A DNA stretch of 64,000 nucleotides from assembly GCF_005280195.1 (NCBI RefSeq), contig NZ_SZPR01000009.1, forward strand, positions 80,957 to 144,956, read 5' to 3'. Of the stretch, positions 57,401 to 64,000 are shown piece by piece (position 1 is the first letter of the stretch; every line of letters starts with the position of its first letter). The position numbers and the translations under genes were made by a program. Source of the stretch: Streptomyces galbus. GTDB taxonomy: Bacteria; Actinomycetota; Actinomycetes; Streptomycetales; Streptomycetaceae. The notes under the pieces were generated by a model. It searched no databases. It was given only the letters and a program-made list of their open reading frames with translations, and was not told the DNA's origin.

Positions 57401-59879
57401 ACGACGAGAGCTGGTCGACCATCGTGTTCACGGTGGTGACGAGCTCGAGGATCTCGCCCTTGGCGTCGACCGTGATCTTCTTGGACAGGTCGCCCTTGGC
57501 GACGGCGGTCGTGACCTCGGCGATGTTGCGCACCTGGATGGTCAGGTTGTTCGCCATGAAGTTCACCGACTGCGTGAGGTCCTTCCAGGTGCCGGAGACA
57601 CCCTGCACCTCGGCCTGCCCGCCGAGGATGCCCTCGGTGCCCACCTCACGGGCCACGCGCGTGACCTCCTGGGCGAACGACGACAGCTGGTCCACCATCG
57701 TGTTCAGGGTGTTCTTCAGCTCCAGGATCTCCCCGCGCGCGTCCACGGTGATCTTCTGCGACAGGTCACCCCGCGCCACCGCCGTCGCGACCTGCGCGAT
57801 GTTGCGGACCTGCGCCGTGAGGTTGCCCGCCATGCCGTTCACGGAGTCGGTGAGGTCCCGCCACACACCGGCCACGCCCGGCACCTGCGCCTGACCGCCG
57901 AGACGCCCGTCGGTGCCCACCTCGCGCGCGACGCGGGTCACCTGGTCGGCGAACGCCGAGAGCTGGTCGACCATCGTGTTGATGGTGTTCTTCAGCTCCA
58001 GGATCTCGCCCCGGGCGTCCACGTCGATCTTCTGCGACAGGTCACCGCGCGCGACCGCCGTCGTCACCTGCGCGATCTGCCGCACCTGCGAGGTGAGGTT
58101 GCCGGCCATGAAGTTGACGGAGTCGGTGAGCTCCTTCCAGGTGCCCGAGACGCCGTCCACCCGCGCCTGACCGCCCAGTCGGCCCTCCGTGCCCACGTCC
58201 CGCGCCATCCGCGTGACCTGGTCCGCGAAGCTCGACAGCTGGTCCACCATCGTGTTCACGGTGTTCTTCAGCTGGAGCATCTCGCCGGACACGTCCACGG
58301 TGACCTTCTGCGACAGGTCACCGTTGGCCACCGCCGTCGTCACCTGGGCGATGTTGCGCACCTGCCCGGTGAGGTTGCGGAACGCCGTGTTGACGGAGTC
58401 CGTCAGGTCCTTCCACGTCCCCGCCGCGCCCGACACCTGCGCCTGGCCGCCCAGCTCGCCCTCCACGCCGATCTCGCGCGCCACGCGCGTGACCTCGGCG
58501 CCGAAGGCCGAGAGCTGGTCCACCATCCCGTTGACGGTGTTCTTCAGCTCCAGCATCTCGCCGGCCACGTCCACGGTGACCTTCTGCGACAGGTCGCCGT
58601 TGGCCACCGCCGTCGTCACCGCCGCGATGTCCCGCACCTGGGTGGTCAGGTTCCGGAACACCGTGTTCACGGAGTCCGTCAGGTCCTTCCAGGTCCCCGC
58701 CGCGCCCGGCACGTTCGCCTGGCCGCCGAGCCGCCCCTCCGAGCCGACCTCGTTGGCCACGCGGGTGACCTCGTCCGCGAAGATCCGCAGCGTCTCGGTC
58801 ATCTGGTTGATCGTGTCGGCGAGCTGCGCCACCTCCCCGCGCGCGGGGACCGTCACCTTCCGCGACAGGTCACCGTTGGCGACCGCGGTGGTCACCTCCG
58901 CGATCCCGCGCACCTGGGCCGTCAGGTTCCCGGCCATGGTGTTCACCGAGTCGGTGAGTTCCTTCCACACCCCGTCGACGCCGGTCACCTTCGCCTGGCC
59001 GCCGAGGATGCCGTCGGTGCCCACCTCACGGGCGACGCGGGTCACCTCCGACGAGAACGCCGAGAGCCGGTCGACCATCGTGTTGACGGTCTCCTTCAGC
59101 TCCAGCATCTCGCCGGCGACGTGGACGGTCACCTTCCGTGACAGATCGCCCTTGGCGACCGCCGTCGTCACCAGCGCGATGTCCCGCACCTGGGCCGTCA
59201 GCCGGTCCGCCATCGTGTTGACGGACTCCGTCAGGTCCTTCCACGAGCCGGACATGCCGCGCACCTGCGCCTGCCCGCCCAGCTTGCCCTCGGTGCCCAC
59301 CTCGCTGGCCACCCGGGTGACCTCGTCGGTGAACGTCGACAACTGGTCGACGAGGTTGTTCACGGTCCGGCCGACCTTCAGGAACTCCCCGCGCAGCGGA
59401 TGCCCGGGCCCCTCCGGCGTGTGCGCCCGCAGCTCCATCCGCGGCGACAGGTCGCCCTCGGCCACCGCCGACAGCACCCGCCCCACCTCGGACACCGGCC
59501 GCACGAGGTCGTCGACCAGCGCGTTGGAGTGGTCGATGGCGGCCGCCCAGGAGCCCTCGCAGGCCCCCGTCTCCAGCCGCTCGGTGAGCTTGCCCTCCCG
59601 CCCGACCACGCGCCGTACGCGCGCGAGCTCGCCCGTGAGGTGCAGGTTGCGGTCGGCGACCTCGTTGAAGACCGCCGCGATCTCCGACATGACCCCGTCG
59701 CCGGACACCGTCAGCCGCTTGCGGAAGTTCCCGTCCCGCATCGACCCCAAGGCGGCCAGCAGCCGGTGCAGGGCGGCCGTGTCCACCGTCGTGGTGCCGC
59801 CGCGTGCTGCTCGCTTGCTCAGGGACGGTCCGCCTTTCGCGCGCGTCTCAGTGCCCCGCGTCGCTGCGCCAGACTCCAC
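54414..59879 (-). CDS. osaA: Hybrid histidine kinase OsaA with HAMP array
   Basis: A 1821-residue osmoadaptation kinase, close to the length of S. coelicolor OsaA. From the N-terminus there are two divergent HAMP-like units (about 35-225), nine 92-residue HAMP-like repeats (226-1053) and a partial tenth. A GAF domain (about 1130-1250), a coiled coil, a HisKA domain with His1366 in [14 protein letters not shown], an HATPase domain ([19 protein letters not shown]) and a receiver domain with Asp1751 ([13 protein letters not shown]) follow. No transmembrane segment is seen, so it is cytosolic. GTG 59879 follows GGGAGGGA. It phosphorylates OsaB in the known system. Confidence 0.95.
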   Translation of the reverse strand: MESGAATRGTETRAKGGPSLSKRAARGGTTTVDTAALHRLLAALGSMRDGNFRKRLTVSGDGVMSEIAAVFNEVADRNLHLTGELARVRRVVGREGKLTERLETGACEGSWAAAIDHSNALVDDLVRPVSEVGRVLSAVAEGDLSPRMELRAHTPEGPGHPLRGEFLKVGRTVNNLVDQLSTFTDEVTRVASEVGTEGKLGGQAQVRGMSGSWKDLTESVNTMADRLTAQVRDIALVTTAVAKGDLSRKVTVHVAGEMLELKETVNTMVDRLSAFSSEVTRVAREVGTDGILGGQAKVTGVDGVWKELTDSVNTMAGNLTAQVRGIAEVTTAVANGDLSRKVTVPARGEVAQLADTINQMTETLRIFADEVTRVANEVGSEGRLGGQANVPGAAGTWKDLTDSVNTVFRNLTTQVRDIAAVTTAVANGDLSQKVTVDVAGEMLELKNTVNGMVDQLSAFGAEVTRVAREIGVEGELGGQAQVSGAAGTWKDLTDSVNTAFRNLTGQVRNIAQVTTAVANGDLSQKVTVDVSGEMLQLKNTVNTMVDQLSSFADQVTRMARDVGTEGRLGGQARVDGVSGTWKELTDSVNFMAGNLTSQVRQIAQVTTAVARGDLSQKIDVDARGEILELKNTINTMVDQLSAFADQVTRVAREVGTDGRLGGQAQVPGVAGVWRDLTDSVNGMAGNLTAQVRNIAQVATAVARGDLSQKITVDARGEILELKNTLNTMVDQLSSFAQEVTRVAREVGTEGILGGQAEVQGVSGTWKDLTQSVNFMANNLTIQVRNIAEVTTAVAKGDLSKKITVDAKGEILELVTTVNTMVDQLSSFAEQVTRVAREVGTEGILGGQATVPGVTGIWKDLSDNVNLMAKNLTMQVRNISQVAAAVANGDLTRQVTIEARGEVAQLADTFNTMVKTLSSFAEQVTKVAREVGTDGILGGQAHVPGVAGTWKDLTESVNQMASNLTGQVRNIAMVTTAIAKGDLTKKIDIDARGEILELKTTINTMVDQLSSFAEEVTRVAREVGTEGQLGGQARVRDVDGTWRDLTESVNEMAGNLTRQVRAIARVATAVTRGDLNLKIDVDASGEIQELQDYINKMIANLRDTTIANKEQDWLKGNLARVSALMQGRRDLEDVASLIMSELPPLVAAQHGAFFLAMPLVEEVTDQEDHYELRMLGSYGYSMGSMPTSFRPGEALVGTAAQEKRTILVENAPSGYLKISSGLGEAPPAQVIVLPVLFEGTVLGVIELASFTPFTQIQKDFLNQLAEMIATSVNTISVNTKTEQLLKQSQELTEQLRERSAELEQRQKALQASNAELEEKAELLAQQNRDIEVKNTEIEEARQVLEERAEQLAVSMRYKSEFLANMSHELRTPLNSLLILAKLLADNAEGNLSPKQVEFAETIHGAGSDLLQLINDILDLSKVEAGKMDVSPTRIALVQLVDYVEATFRPLTAEKGLDLSVRVSPELPATLHTDEQRLLQVLRNLLSNAVKFTDSGSVELVIRPAGPDVPQSIREQLLEAGSLADPEAPMIAFSVTDTGIGIAASKMRVIFEAFKQADGTTSRKYGGTGLGLSISREIAQLLGGEIHAQSEPGRGSTFTLYLPLHPSELPPQGYQQNLPALEAGDLVAASERAARELSELSDAEIETPAEVKSYQDTQNGPAALFRRRRRNGVSLGEQTDQWSGGGQEAPGQARTGIRFGGEKVLIVDDDIRNVFALTSVLEQHGLSVLYAENGREGIEVLEQHDDVAVVLMDIMMPEMDGYATTTAIRRMPQFSGLPIIALTAKAMKGDREKAIESGASDYVTKPVDPDHLLTVMQDWMRER
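56721..59204 (-). repeat. osaA: Nine in-frame 276-bp repeats encoding HAMP-like units
   Basis: Residues 226-1053 of OsaA divide into nine units of exactly 92 residues (276 bp), with no length variation. Each begins NLT/RLT-x-QVR, has TTAVAxGDLSxK and [19 protein letters not shown], and ends in WKDLTxSVN. DNA identity between neighbours is high over blocks, especially around GAGGTGGGCAC. Confidence 0.92.
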
Positions 59880-60265
59880 TTGTCCCTCCCGCAGGGATCG
59901 ACCGTTACTGCTGTGCTCGGGTGCTGCTGCTCGCCGTCACCGTTACCGCCGCGTACTGCCCCGGAAACCGGACCGGCTCCGAGGCTGCTGCCCGCCCGGG
60001 ACGAGGACACTCGCCCCGCCCGGACCTTCGCAACAAGCTTGCCCAGTGTTTCACCCTCACCGAACCAGGCCATAACAGTTCGGCAGCTTCGCACATCGTC
60101 CGCACAGCCCCGGGACCGAACCACCAAGGACGGAAACACCGGCGACCGGCATCCGCACGGGCGGGGAAGGTAAGTAACCTTGCATGCGGCTGTCCAGCCG
60201 CGCCGGTCCTACCGGCCTGGGCGGTGGCACGAGTACGAGCGGGCATCGGAGGGGCGGCCGCACAC
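59880..60265. other. Divergent control region osaA-osaC
   Basis: 386 bp between the divergent osaA and osaC start sites. It must contain both promoters. It is less GC-rich around 60025-60080, where AACAAGCTTG and GTGTTTCACC occur. A small inverted repeat (AAGGT-ACCTT) lies at about 60167-60181. I could not pick a convincing sigma-factor promoter and find no gene. Confidence 0.45.
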
Positions 60266-63001
60266 ATGACCACCGGACTGATCCCGGGGGGACAGCCCCC
60301 GGAACCCCGTCCGACGGACGGGCTGCCGTACCCGCGCAGCCGTCCGGACGAGGGGGTAGCCCTGCACGTCGACGACCGGCCGAGGAGTTCTGTGATCACC
60401 GCGCGTGCGGCTGCCAGCTTCGAGCCCGTCGGGCGCTCGGTCGCGACCGCCCGATCCTTCGTCCGCGACACCCTCCAGGGCTGGGGCTTCGCCGACATCG
60501 TCGACGACGCCGTGGTCCTCACCAGCGAGCTGGTCACCAACGCCGTCGTGCACGCCGGGACCCACGCCGACCTGCTGTGCCTGCGCAGCGACGACGGCGT
60601 ACGCATCGAGGTGTCCGACCGCTACCCGGAGCGCGAGGTCCCCCTCCAGGGCTCCCCCGTCACCATGGGCAGCCCCGACCGCGAGGGCGGCCGCGGCCTC
60701 CAGCTCTGCGCGGCGCTCGCCGGTCACTGGGGCGTGGACTACACGCCCACCCACAAGACCGTCTGGTTCCAGCTCGACCTGCCCGAGCGCCCCGTCGGCA
60801 CCCGCGCGGCCGGCCCCGCCCTCCCCGCCCACCTGCTGCCGCTCGCCGACGCCCGGGTCCGCGTCGCCGTCGTCCAGATCGACCGCACGGGCGCCATCTC
60901 CGCGTGGAACGAGGACGCCGAGGAACTCTTCGGCTACCCCGCCGACCAGGTCGTCGGCAAGCCCCTCACCGACCTCGCCGCCTGGCCCCACACGCCAGGC
61001 ACCGGCACCGGCATCGCCGAGGCGCTCCAGCTCTCCCGCTGGGAGGGCAGCTACGGCATCCGCGGCGCCGACGGCCGCGTCACCCCGGTCTACGCCTCCC
61101 ACCTGCGCGTACGTGACACCGACGGCGAGCCCTCCACGGTCTGCCTCCTGGTCCGCGACCACGAGCGGGCCGTCCTGCAGAGCCCCTCCCGCGTGCCGTC
61201 CTCCGACCCCTCGCCCCAGGGGGACCAGAACACCGACCCGTTCGAGGTGTTCATCGGCTCCCCCGCCCCGGACGACCTCGACGGTCTCCTCCAGCGCACC
61301 GTGGAGCGCGCCCGCGACATGCTCGACGGCGACTCCGCCTTCCTCCTGCTGGCCACCGACGACGAGACCGAGCTCGAGGTCCGCGCCTCCACCGGCCTGC
61401 CCTCCGCCCGCCAGCGCTTCGCGCGCGTGCCCGTCGAGGCCGGCCCCGGCCGCTACGGCTCCGCCCGCATGCCCGCCGTCCACGAGGACCTCCTCGCCGT
61501 CCCCGGCGCCGTCCCCCTGCTCAACGGCACCGGCATGCGCTCCGTCGTCACCGTCCCGCTCAAGGTGGAGGGCCGCCTCACCGGCTCCCTCGGCGTCGCC
61601 GCCGAGGCCCCCGGCCGCTACTCCAACGAGGAGGCGCTGCGCCTGCAGTTCGCCGCCGACCGCATCGCCCTCGCGGTCGAGTCCGCCCGCCTCGGCGAAC
61701 TGGAGCGCCTGCGCCGCGGCTCCCTCAGCTTCCTCGTCGAGGCGTCCGACCTGCTGGCCGGCACCCTGGACCGCGACCAGACGCTGGCCCTGATGGCCCA
61801 GATGACCGTCCCCACGCTCGCCACCTGGTGCGCCGTCTACACGATCGCCGACCAGGCGTCCGAGCCGGACCTGTCGTACGTCCTGCACGAGGACGAGGAA
61901 CTGATCGACGGCATCAAGTCGCTGCTCTCCAAGATCTCCCCGCCCGACCCGGTGCCCACCCCCGGCGCCCGCGTCTGGGCGGCCCCCGGCGAGGCCGCGC
62001 ACGACGCCGCCCTGCGCAGCTCCATGCGGAGCCTCGGCCTGAGCGGCGGCCCCGCCCACCAGCCCGCCTCCGGCATCGGCCCGACCCTCGCCACCGCCTC
62101 CGCGGTGGGCGGCGAGACGGTCGTCCTCCCGCTGGTCGCCCGCAACCGCGTCATCGGCATGCTCACCCTCGGCAAGCCCACCGACGAGCACTTCCGCCAG
62201 GAGATCCTGGAACTGGCCGAGGACCTGTCCCGCCGCGCCGCCCTCGCCCTCGACAACGCCCGCCTCTACTCCGAGCGCACGGCCATCAGCCAGGCCCTCC
62301 AGCGCAGCCTCCTCCCCCCGGAACTCCCCGAGGTCGACGGCGTCGAGGTCGAGGTCATCTACCGTGCGGCCGGCGAGGGCAACGAGGTCGGCGGCGACTT
62401 CTACGACCTCTTCCCCATCAGCGACGGCGCGTACGGCTTCGCCATCGGCGACGTCTGCGGCACCGGCCCCAACGCCGCCGCCGTCACCGGCCTCGCCCGG
62501 CACGCCCTGCGCCTGCTGGCACGCGAGGGCCTGAGCGGCCCGGCCGTCCTGGAGCGCCTGAACTCCGCGATCCTCGACGAGGGCGCCCGCAGCCGCTTCC
62601 TCACCCTCCTCTACGGCGAGATGCGCCCGCAGGAGGACGGCAGCGCGGAGCTGAAGGTGGTCTGCGCCGGCCACCCTCTGCCGCTGCGCCTGCGCCAGGA
62701 CGGCACGGTCGAGCCGGCCGCCGAACCCCAGCCCCTGCTCGGCGTGATGGAGGACCTGGAGCTGTACGAGGAGACGGTCACCCTGGACCCGGGCGACGTC
62801 CTGCTCTGTGTCACCGACGGCGTCACCGAACGCCGTGAGGGCACCCGCATGCTCGGCGACGACGGCCTCGCCGACGTCCTGACGACCTGCACGGGCCTGA
62901 CCGCCGGGGCGGTCGCAGCCCGCATCATGCGCGCCGTGGAACGCTTCGCCTCGGACGCCCCGTCCGACGACATGGCGATCCTGGCGATGCGCGTGGCGTG
63001 A
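60266..63001 (+). CDS. osaC: Multidomain anti-sigma kinase/phosphatase OsaC
   Basis: A 911-residue protein. An RsbW-like HATPase domain comes first (about 40-175; SELVTNAVVHAGT, REGGRGLQLCAAL). A PAS domain (about 190-280; IDRTGAISAWNEDAEELFGYPADQVVG), two GAF-like regions and a C-terminal PP2C phosphatase follow (about 670-911; GGDFYDLF, IGDVCGTGPNAAAVTGLARH, SDDMAILAMRV). In S. coelicolor OsaC interacts with the osmotic stress sigma factor SigB and is needed to return to growth after osmotic stress. ATG 60266. Divergent from osaA, followed by a terminator. Confidence 0.94.
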   Translation: MTTGLIPGGQPPEPRPTDGLPYPRSRPDEGVALHVDDRPRSSVITARAAASFEPVGRSVATARSFVRDTLQGWGFADIVDDAVVLTSELVTNAVVHAGTHADLLCLRSDDGVRIEVSDRYPEREVPLQGSPVTMGSPDREGGRGLQLCAALAGHWGVDYTPTHKTVWFQLDLPERPVGTRAAGPALPAHLLPLADARVRVAVVQIDRTGAISAWNEDAEELFGYPADQVVGKPLTDLAAWPHTPGTGTGIAEALQLSRWEGSYGIRGADGRVTPVYASHLRVRDTDGEPSTVCLLVRDHERAVLQSPSRVPSSDPSPQGDQNTDPFEVFIGSPAPDDLDGLLQRTVERARDMLDGDSAFLLLATDDETELEVRASTGLPSARQRFARVPVEAGPGRYGSARMPAVHEDLLAVPGAVPLLNGTGMRSVVTVPLKVEGRLTGSLGVAAEAPGRYSNEEALRLQFAADRIALAVESARLGELERLRRGSLSFLVEASDLLAGTLDRDQTLALMAQMTVPTLATWCAVYTIADQASEPDLSYVLHEDEELIDGIKSLLSKISPPDPVPTPGARVWAAPGEAAHDAALRSSMRSLGLSGGPAHQPASGIGPTLATASAVGGETVVLPLVARNRVIGMLTLGKPTDEHFRQEILELAEDLSRRAALALDNARLYSERTAISQALQRSLLPPELPEVDGVEVEVIYRAAGEGNEVGGDFYDLFPISDGAYGFAIGDVCGTGPNAAAVTGLARHALRLLAREGLSGPAVLERLNSAILDEGARSRFLTLLYGEMRPQEDGSAELKVVCAGHPLPLRLRQDGTVEPAAEPQPLLGVMEDLELYEETVTLDPGDVLLCVTDGVTERREGTRMLGDDGLADVLTTCTGLTAGAVAARIMRAVERFASDAPSDDMAILAMRVA

Positions 63002-63009
63002 GGGAACGC

Positions 63010-63044
63010 AAAAGACCCCGCCCGAAAGGGCGGGGTCTTTTTTT
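63010..63044. terminator. Rho-independent terminator after osaC
   Basis: AAAGACCCCGCCC, loop GAAA, GGGCGGGGTCTTT and a run of T. A 13-bp stem, 9 bp after the osaC stop. The A-run on the left side makes it usable for the opposing tRNA transcript as well. Confidence 0.95.
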
Positions 63045-63047
63045 CTG

Positions 63048-63120
63048 AGCCCCCAAACGGAATCGAACCGTTGACCTTCTCCTTACCATGGAGACGCTCT
63101 GCCGACTGAGCTATAGGGGC
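63048..63120 (-). tRNA. tRNA-Thr (anticodon GGT)
   Basis: 73 nt. Acceptor GCCCCTA pairs with TGGGGGC (one T-G pair). The D-arm is AGCTCAGTCGGCAGAGC. The anticodon stem TCTCC/GGAGA closes the loop ATGGTAA with anticodon GGT (codon ACC). The T-arm AACGG-TTCGATT-CCGTT is normal. CCA is not encoded. A promoter lies just upstream on the minus strand. Confidence 0.96.
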
Positions 63121-63159
63121 CGGTCACTTTTCGAGGTTTCCCTCGCGGCAACGGAATAG

Positions 63160-63189
63160 ATCATACCCCGAATGAGTCCCAGTTCCCAA
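63160..63189 (-). promoter_or_regulatory. Promoter of the tRNA-Thr gene
   Basis: Minus strand TTGGGA (63184-63189), an 18-bp spacer, TATGAT (63160-63165; 5 of 6 to TATAAT). It fits in the gap between the DegT-like stop and the tRNA gene, about 40 bp before the tRNA. Confidence 0.7.
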
Positions 63190-63194
63190 CCCGC

Positions 63195-63872
63195 TCAGAA
63201 CGCCGGCTGGAGCAGTCCGCCCAGGGCATTGCACGCCGTGACGATCCGCTGCATGTCACGCCTCGTCAAAAGGGCACCTATCGGCAGGGACAGCGTTTCG
63301 TCGGCGGCCCGTTCGGTCTCCGGCAAGGACACGCACCGCCGGTGGTCGGGCAGCCGGTGCACGGGAGTCTTCACCGGCACCCGACAGTCAACTCCCTTCG
63401 CCCGCAGGGCCCGTGCGAACGCGTCCCGGTCGGGCCGCCCGTTCCCGGGCACGCGCACGACGTACTGCTGGTAGGTGTGCCCGTCACCCCCGTCGGGCGT
63501 CCGCACCCCGCGCAACCGCGCGTCGAGGAACGCGGCCCGCTCCCGCCGCTGCGCGATCTCGTCCCGCGGCGCCTCGGACTCGCCCCGCTCCAGTACCAAC
63601 AGCCCGTGCCGTGCCCCGAGTTCATGCATCCGCCCGAGCTCCGCCGGCCGCCCGAAGCGGTGCACGACGACGACGGCCGCGGTCCGCGGGGAGACGGCCG
63701 CCTCGACGGCGAGCGGGTCGAGGCAGTAGGTGGCGGGGTCGATGTCGGCGAACACCGGCAGCGCACCCGTCCTGATCACCGCCTCGGTGACGTCCACGTT
63801 CCCGAACGCCGGCACGATGACCTCGTGACCGAGCCCGACACCCGCAGCTCTGAGCAGCGCAGCAGTACCCAT
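63195..63872 (-). CDS. Truncated DegT/DnrJ/EryC1-like protein without the PLP lysine
   Basis: A 225-residue protein against about 370-400 in the family. Recognisable parts are GTAALLRAAGVGLGHEVIVPAFGN, PVFADIDPATYCLDPLAVEAAV, AAVVVVHRFGRPAEL and the C-terminal HTYQQYVVRVPG ... GVDCRVPVKTPVHRLP. The middle part with the PLP-binding Lys is missing, and the usual IEDAAQ is LERGES, so the PLP Asp is lost too. A catalytic aminotransferase role is unlikely. The frame is intact without stops or shifts. ATG 63872 has a poor ribosome site and lies only 44 bp from the rRNA terminator. Confidence 0.8.
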   Translation of the reverse strand: MGTAALLRAAGVGLGHEVIVPAFGNVDVTEAVIRTGALPVFADIDPATYCLDPLAVEAAVSPRTAAVVVVHRFGRPAELGRMHELGARHGLLVLERGESEAPRDEIAQRRERAAFLDARLRGVRTPDGGDGHTYQQYVVRVPGNGRPDRDAFARALRAKGVDCRVPVKTPVHRLPDHRRCVSLPETERAADETLSLPIGALLTRRDMQRIVTACNALGGLLQPAF

Positions 63873-63916
63873 GCGTCGATGCTCGGGGCGGTGTGTGAAC
63901 TCCGGATGACGGGCAA

Positions 63917-63962
63917 CAAAAAAGGGTGGAACTCCGAACCGAAGTTCAGAGTTCCACCCTTT
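63917..63962 (-). terminator. Rho-independent terminator of the rRNA operon
   Basis: On the minus strand AGGGTGGAACTCTGAAC, loop TTCG, GTTCGGAGTTCCACCCT and a T-run. The stem is about 17 bp with one mismatch. It directly follows the 5S rRNA gene. Confidence 0.95.
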
Positions 63963-63968
63963 GAAGAA

Positions 63969-64000
63969 TTGTTCGGCGGTGTCCTACTCTCCCACAGGGT
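63969..64000 (-). rRNA. rrf: 5S rRNA, 3' end (partial)
   Basis: The minus strand ends ACCCTGTGGGAGAGTAGG followed by ACACCGCCGAACAA, the conserved 3' end of actinobacterial 5S rRNA. The rest of the gene, and presumably 23S and 16S, lie beyond the window. The exact 3' end is uncertain by a few bases. Confidence 0.92.

Noticed and set aside
54102..59141. A 1679-codon open frame on the plus strand opposite osaA
   Set aside because: It is the antisense of the HAMP repeats, is His/Arg/Leu-rich with no known domain, and arises from the third-position GC bias of the real gene.
56721..59204. CRISPR or tandem satellite interpretation of the 276-bp repeats
   Set aside because: The units are contiguous coding repeats in frame with no spacers, and encode HAMP-like modules.

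Overview
The window is chromosomal DNA from a Streptomyces or very close actinomycete. The evidence is the very high GC content, strong third-position GC bias, many GTG starts with GGAGG-type ribosome binding sites, and a gene order that I recognise from memory as that of the S. coelicolor region running, in reverse, from about rshA/dapF/miaA/miaB through gluABCD, recA-recX, lhr, clgR-cinA-pgsA-rimO and ftsK to osaB-osaA-osaC and an rRNA operon. About 50 protein genes, one tRNA gene and the 3' end of a 5S rRNA gene are visible. No insertion sequence, prophage, integrase, CRISPR array or origin was seen.

Layout. 1-10.8 kb is a housekeeping block: M1 metallopeptidase, a RelA/SpoT-type alarmone enzyme, dapF, a membrane protein, miaA, two small proteins (one an MT0933-like antitoxin), an extradiol-dioxygenase-like protein and miaB. 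11.0-17.3 kb is a cellulose-degradation island: a LacI-family regulator, a GH12 endoglucanase with CBM2, a secreted GH3 beta-glucosidase with CBM2, and an AA10 lytic polysaccharide monooxygenase with CBM2. Copies of the CebR-type operator TGGGAGCGCTCCCA lie in front of the endoglucanase. 17.3-24.2 kb holds a NarL-type two-component system, a KhtT/KhtU-like cation:proton antiporter pair, a TAXI-type binding protein and an OmpR-type two-component system (GluR/GluK-like). 24.4-27.8 kb is the gluABCD glutamate ABC importer. 28-31 kb holds a flavin monooxygenase, cysteine dioxygenase and rhodanese. 31-38.8 kb has recX-recA (with two DNA-damage-type promoter elements), membrane proteins, a DUF3046 protein, a terpene-cyclase-like repeat protein and an AraC-azlC-azlD operon. 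38.9-44.8 kb is the giant Lhr helicase followed by a Nei2-type DNA glycosylase. 45-53.3 kb carries dps, clgR, cinA, pgsA, rimO, a RodZ-like protein and ftsK. 53.4-63 kb is the osmotic-adaptation module osaB, osaA (a hybrid kinase with a long array of 92-residue HAMP-like repeats) and the divergent osaC. 63-64 kb holds tRNA-Thr(GGT), a truncated DegT-like protein and the end of an rRNA operon with its terminator.

How genes work together. The island encodes a full extracellular route from crystalline cellulose (oxidative cleavage, endo-cleavage) to glucose, with a local LacI regulator and cellobiose-type operators. GluR/GluK and gluABCD form a sensing and uptake unit, and a candidate direct-repeat operator sits against the gluA promoter. 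clgR-cinA-pgsA-rimO and AraC-azlC-azlD are translationally coupled through 4-nt stop/start overlaps. OsaA, OsaB and OsaC link osmotic sensing to sigma-factor partner switching. All names rest on recognised motifs and synteny from memory. No database search was run.
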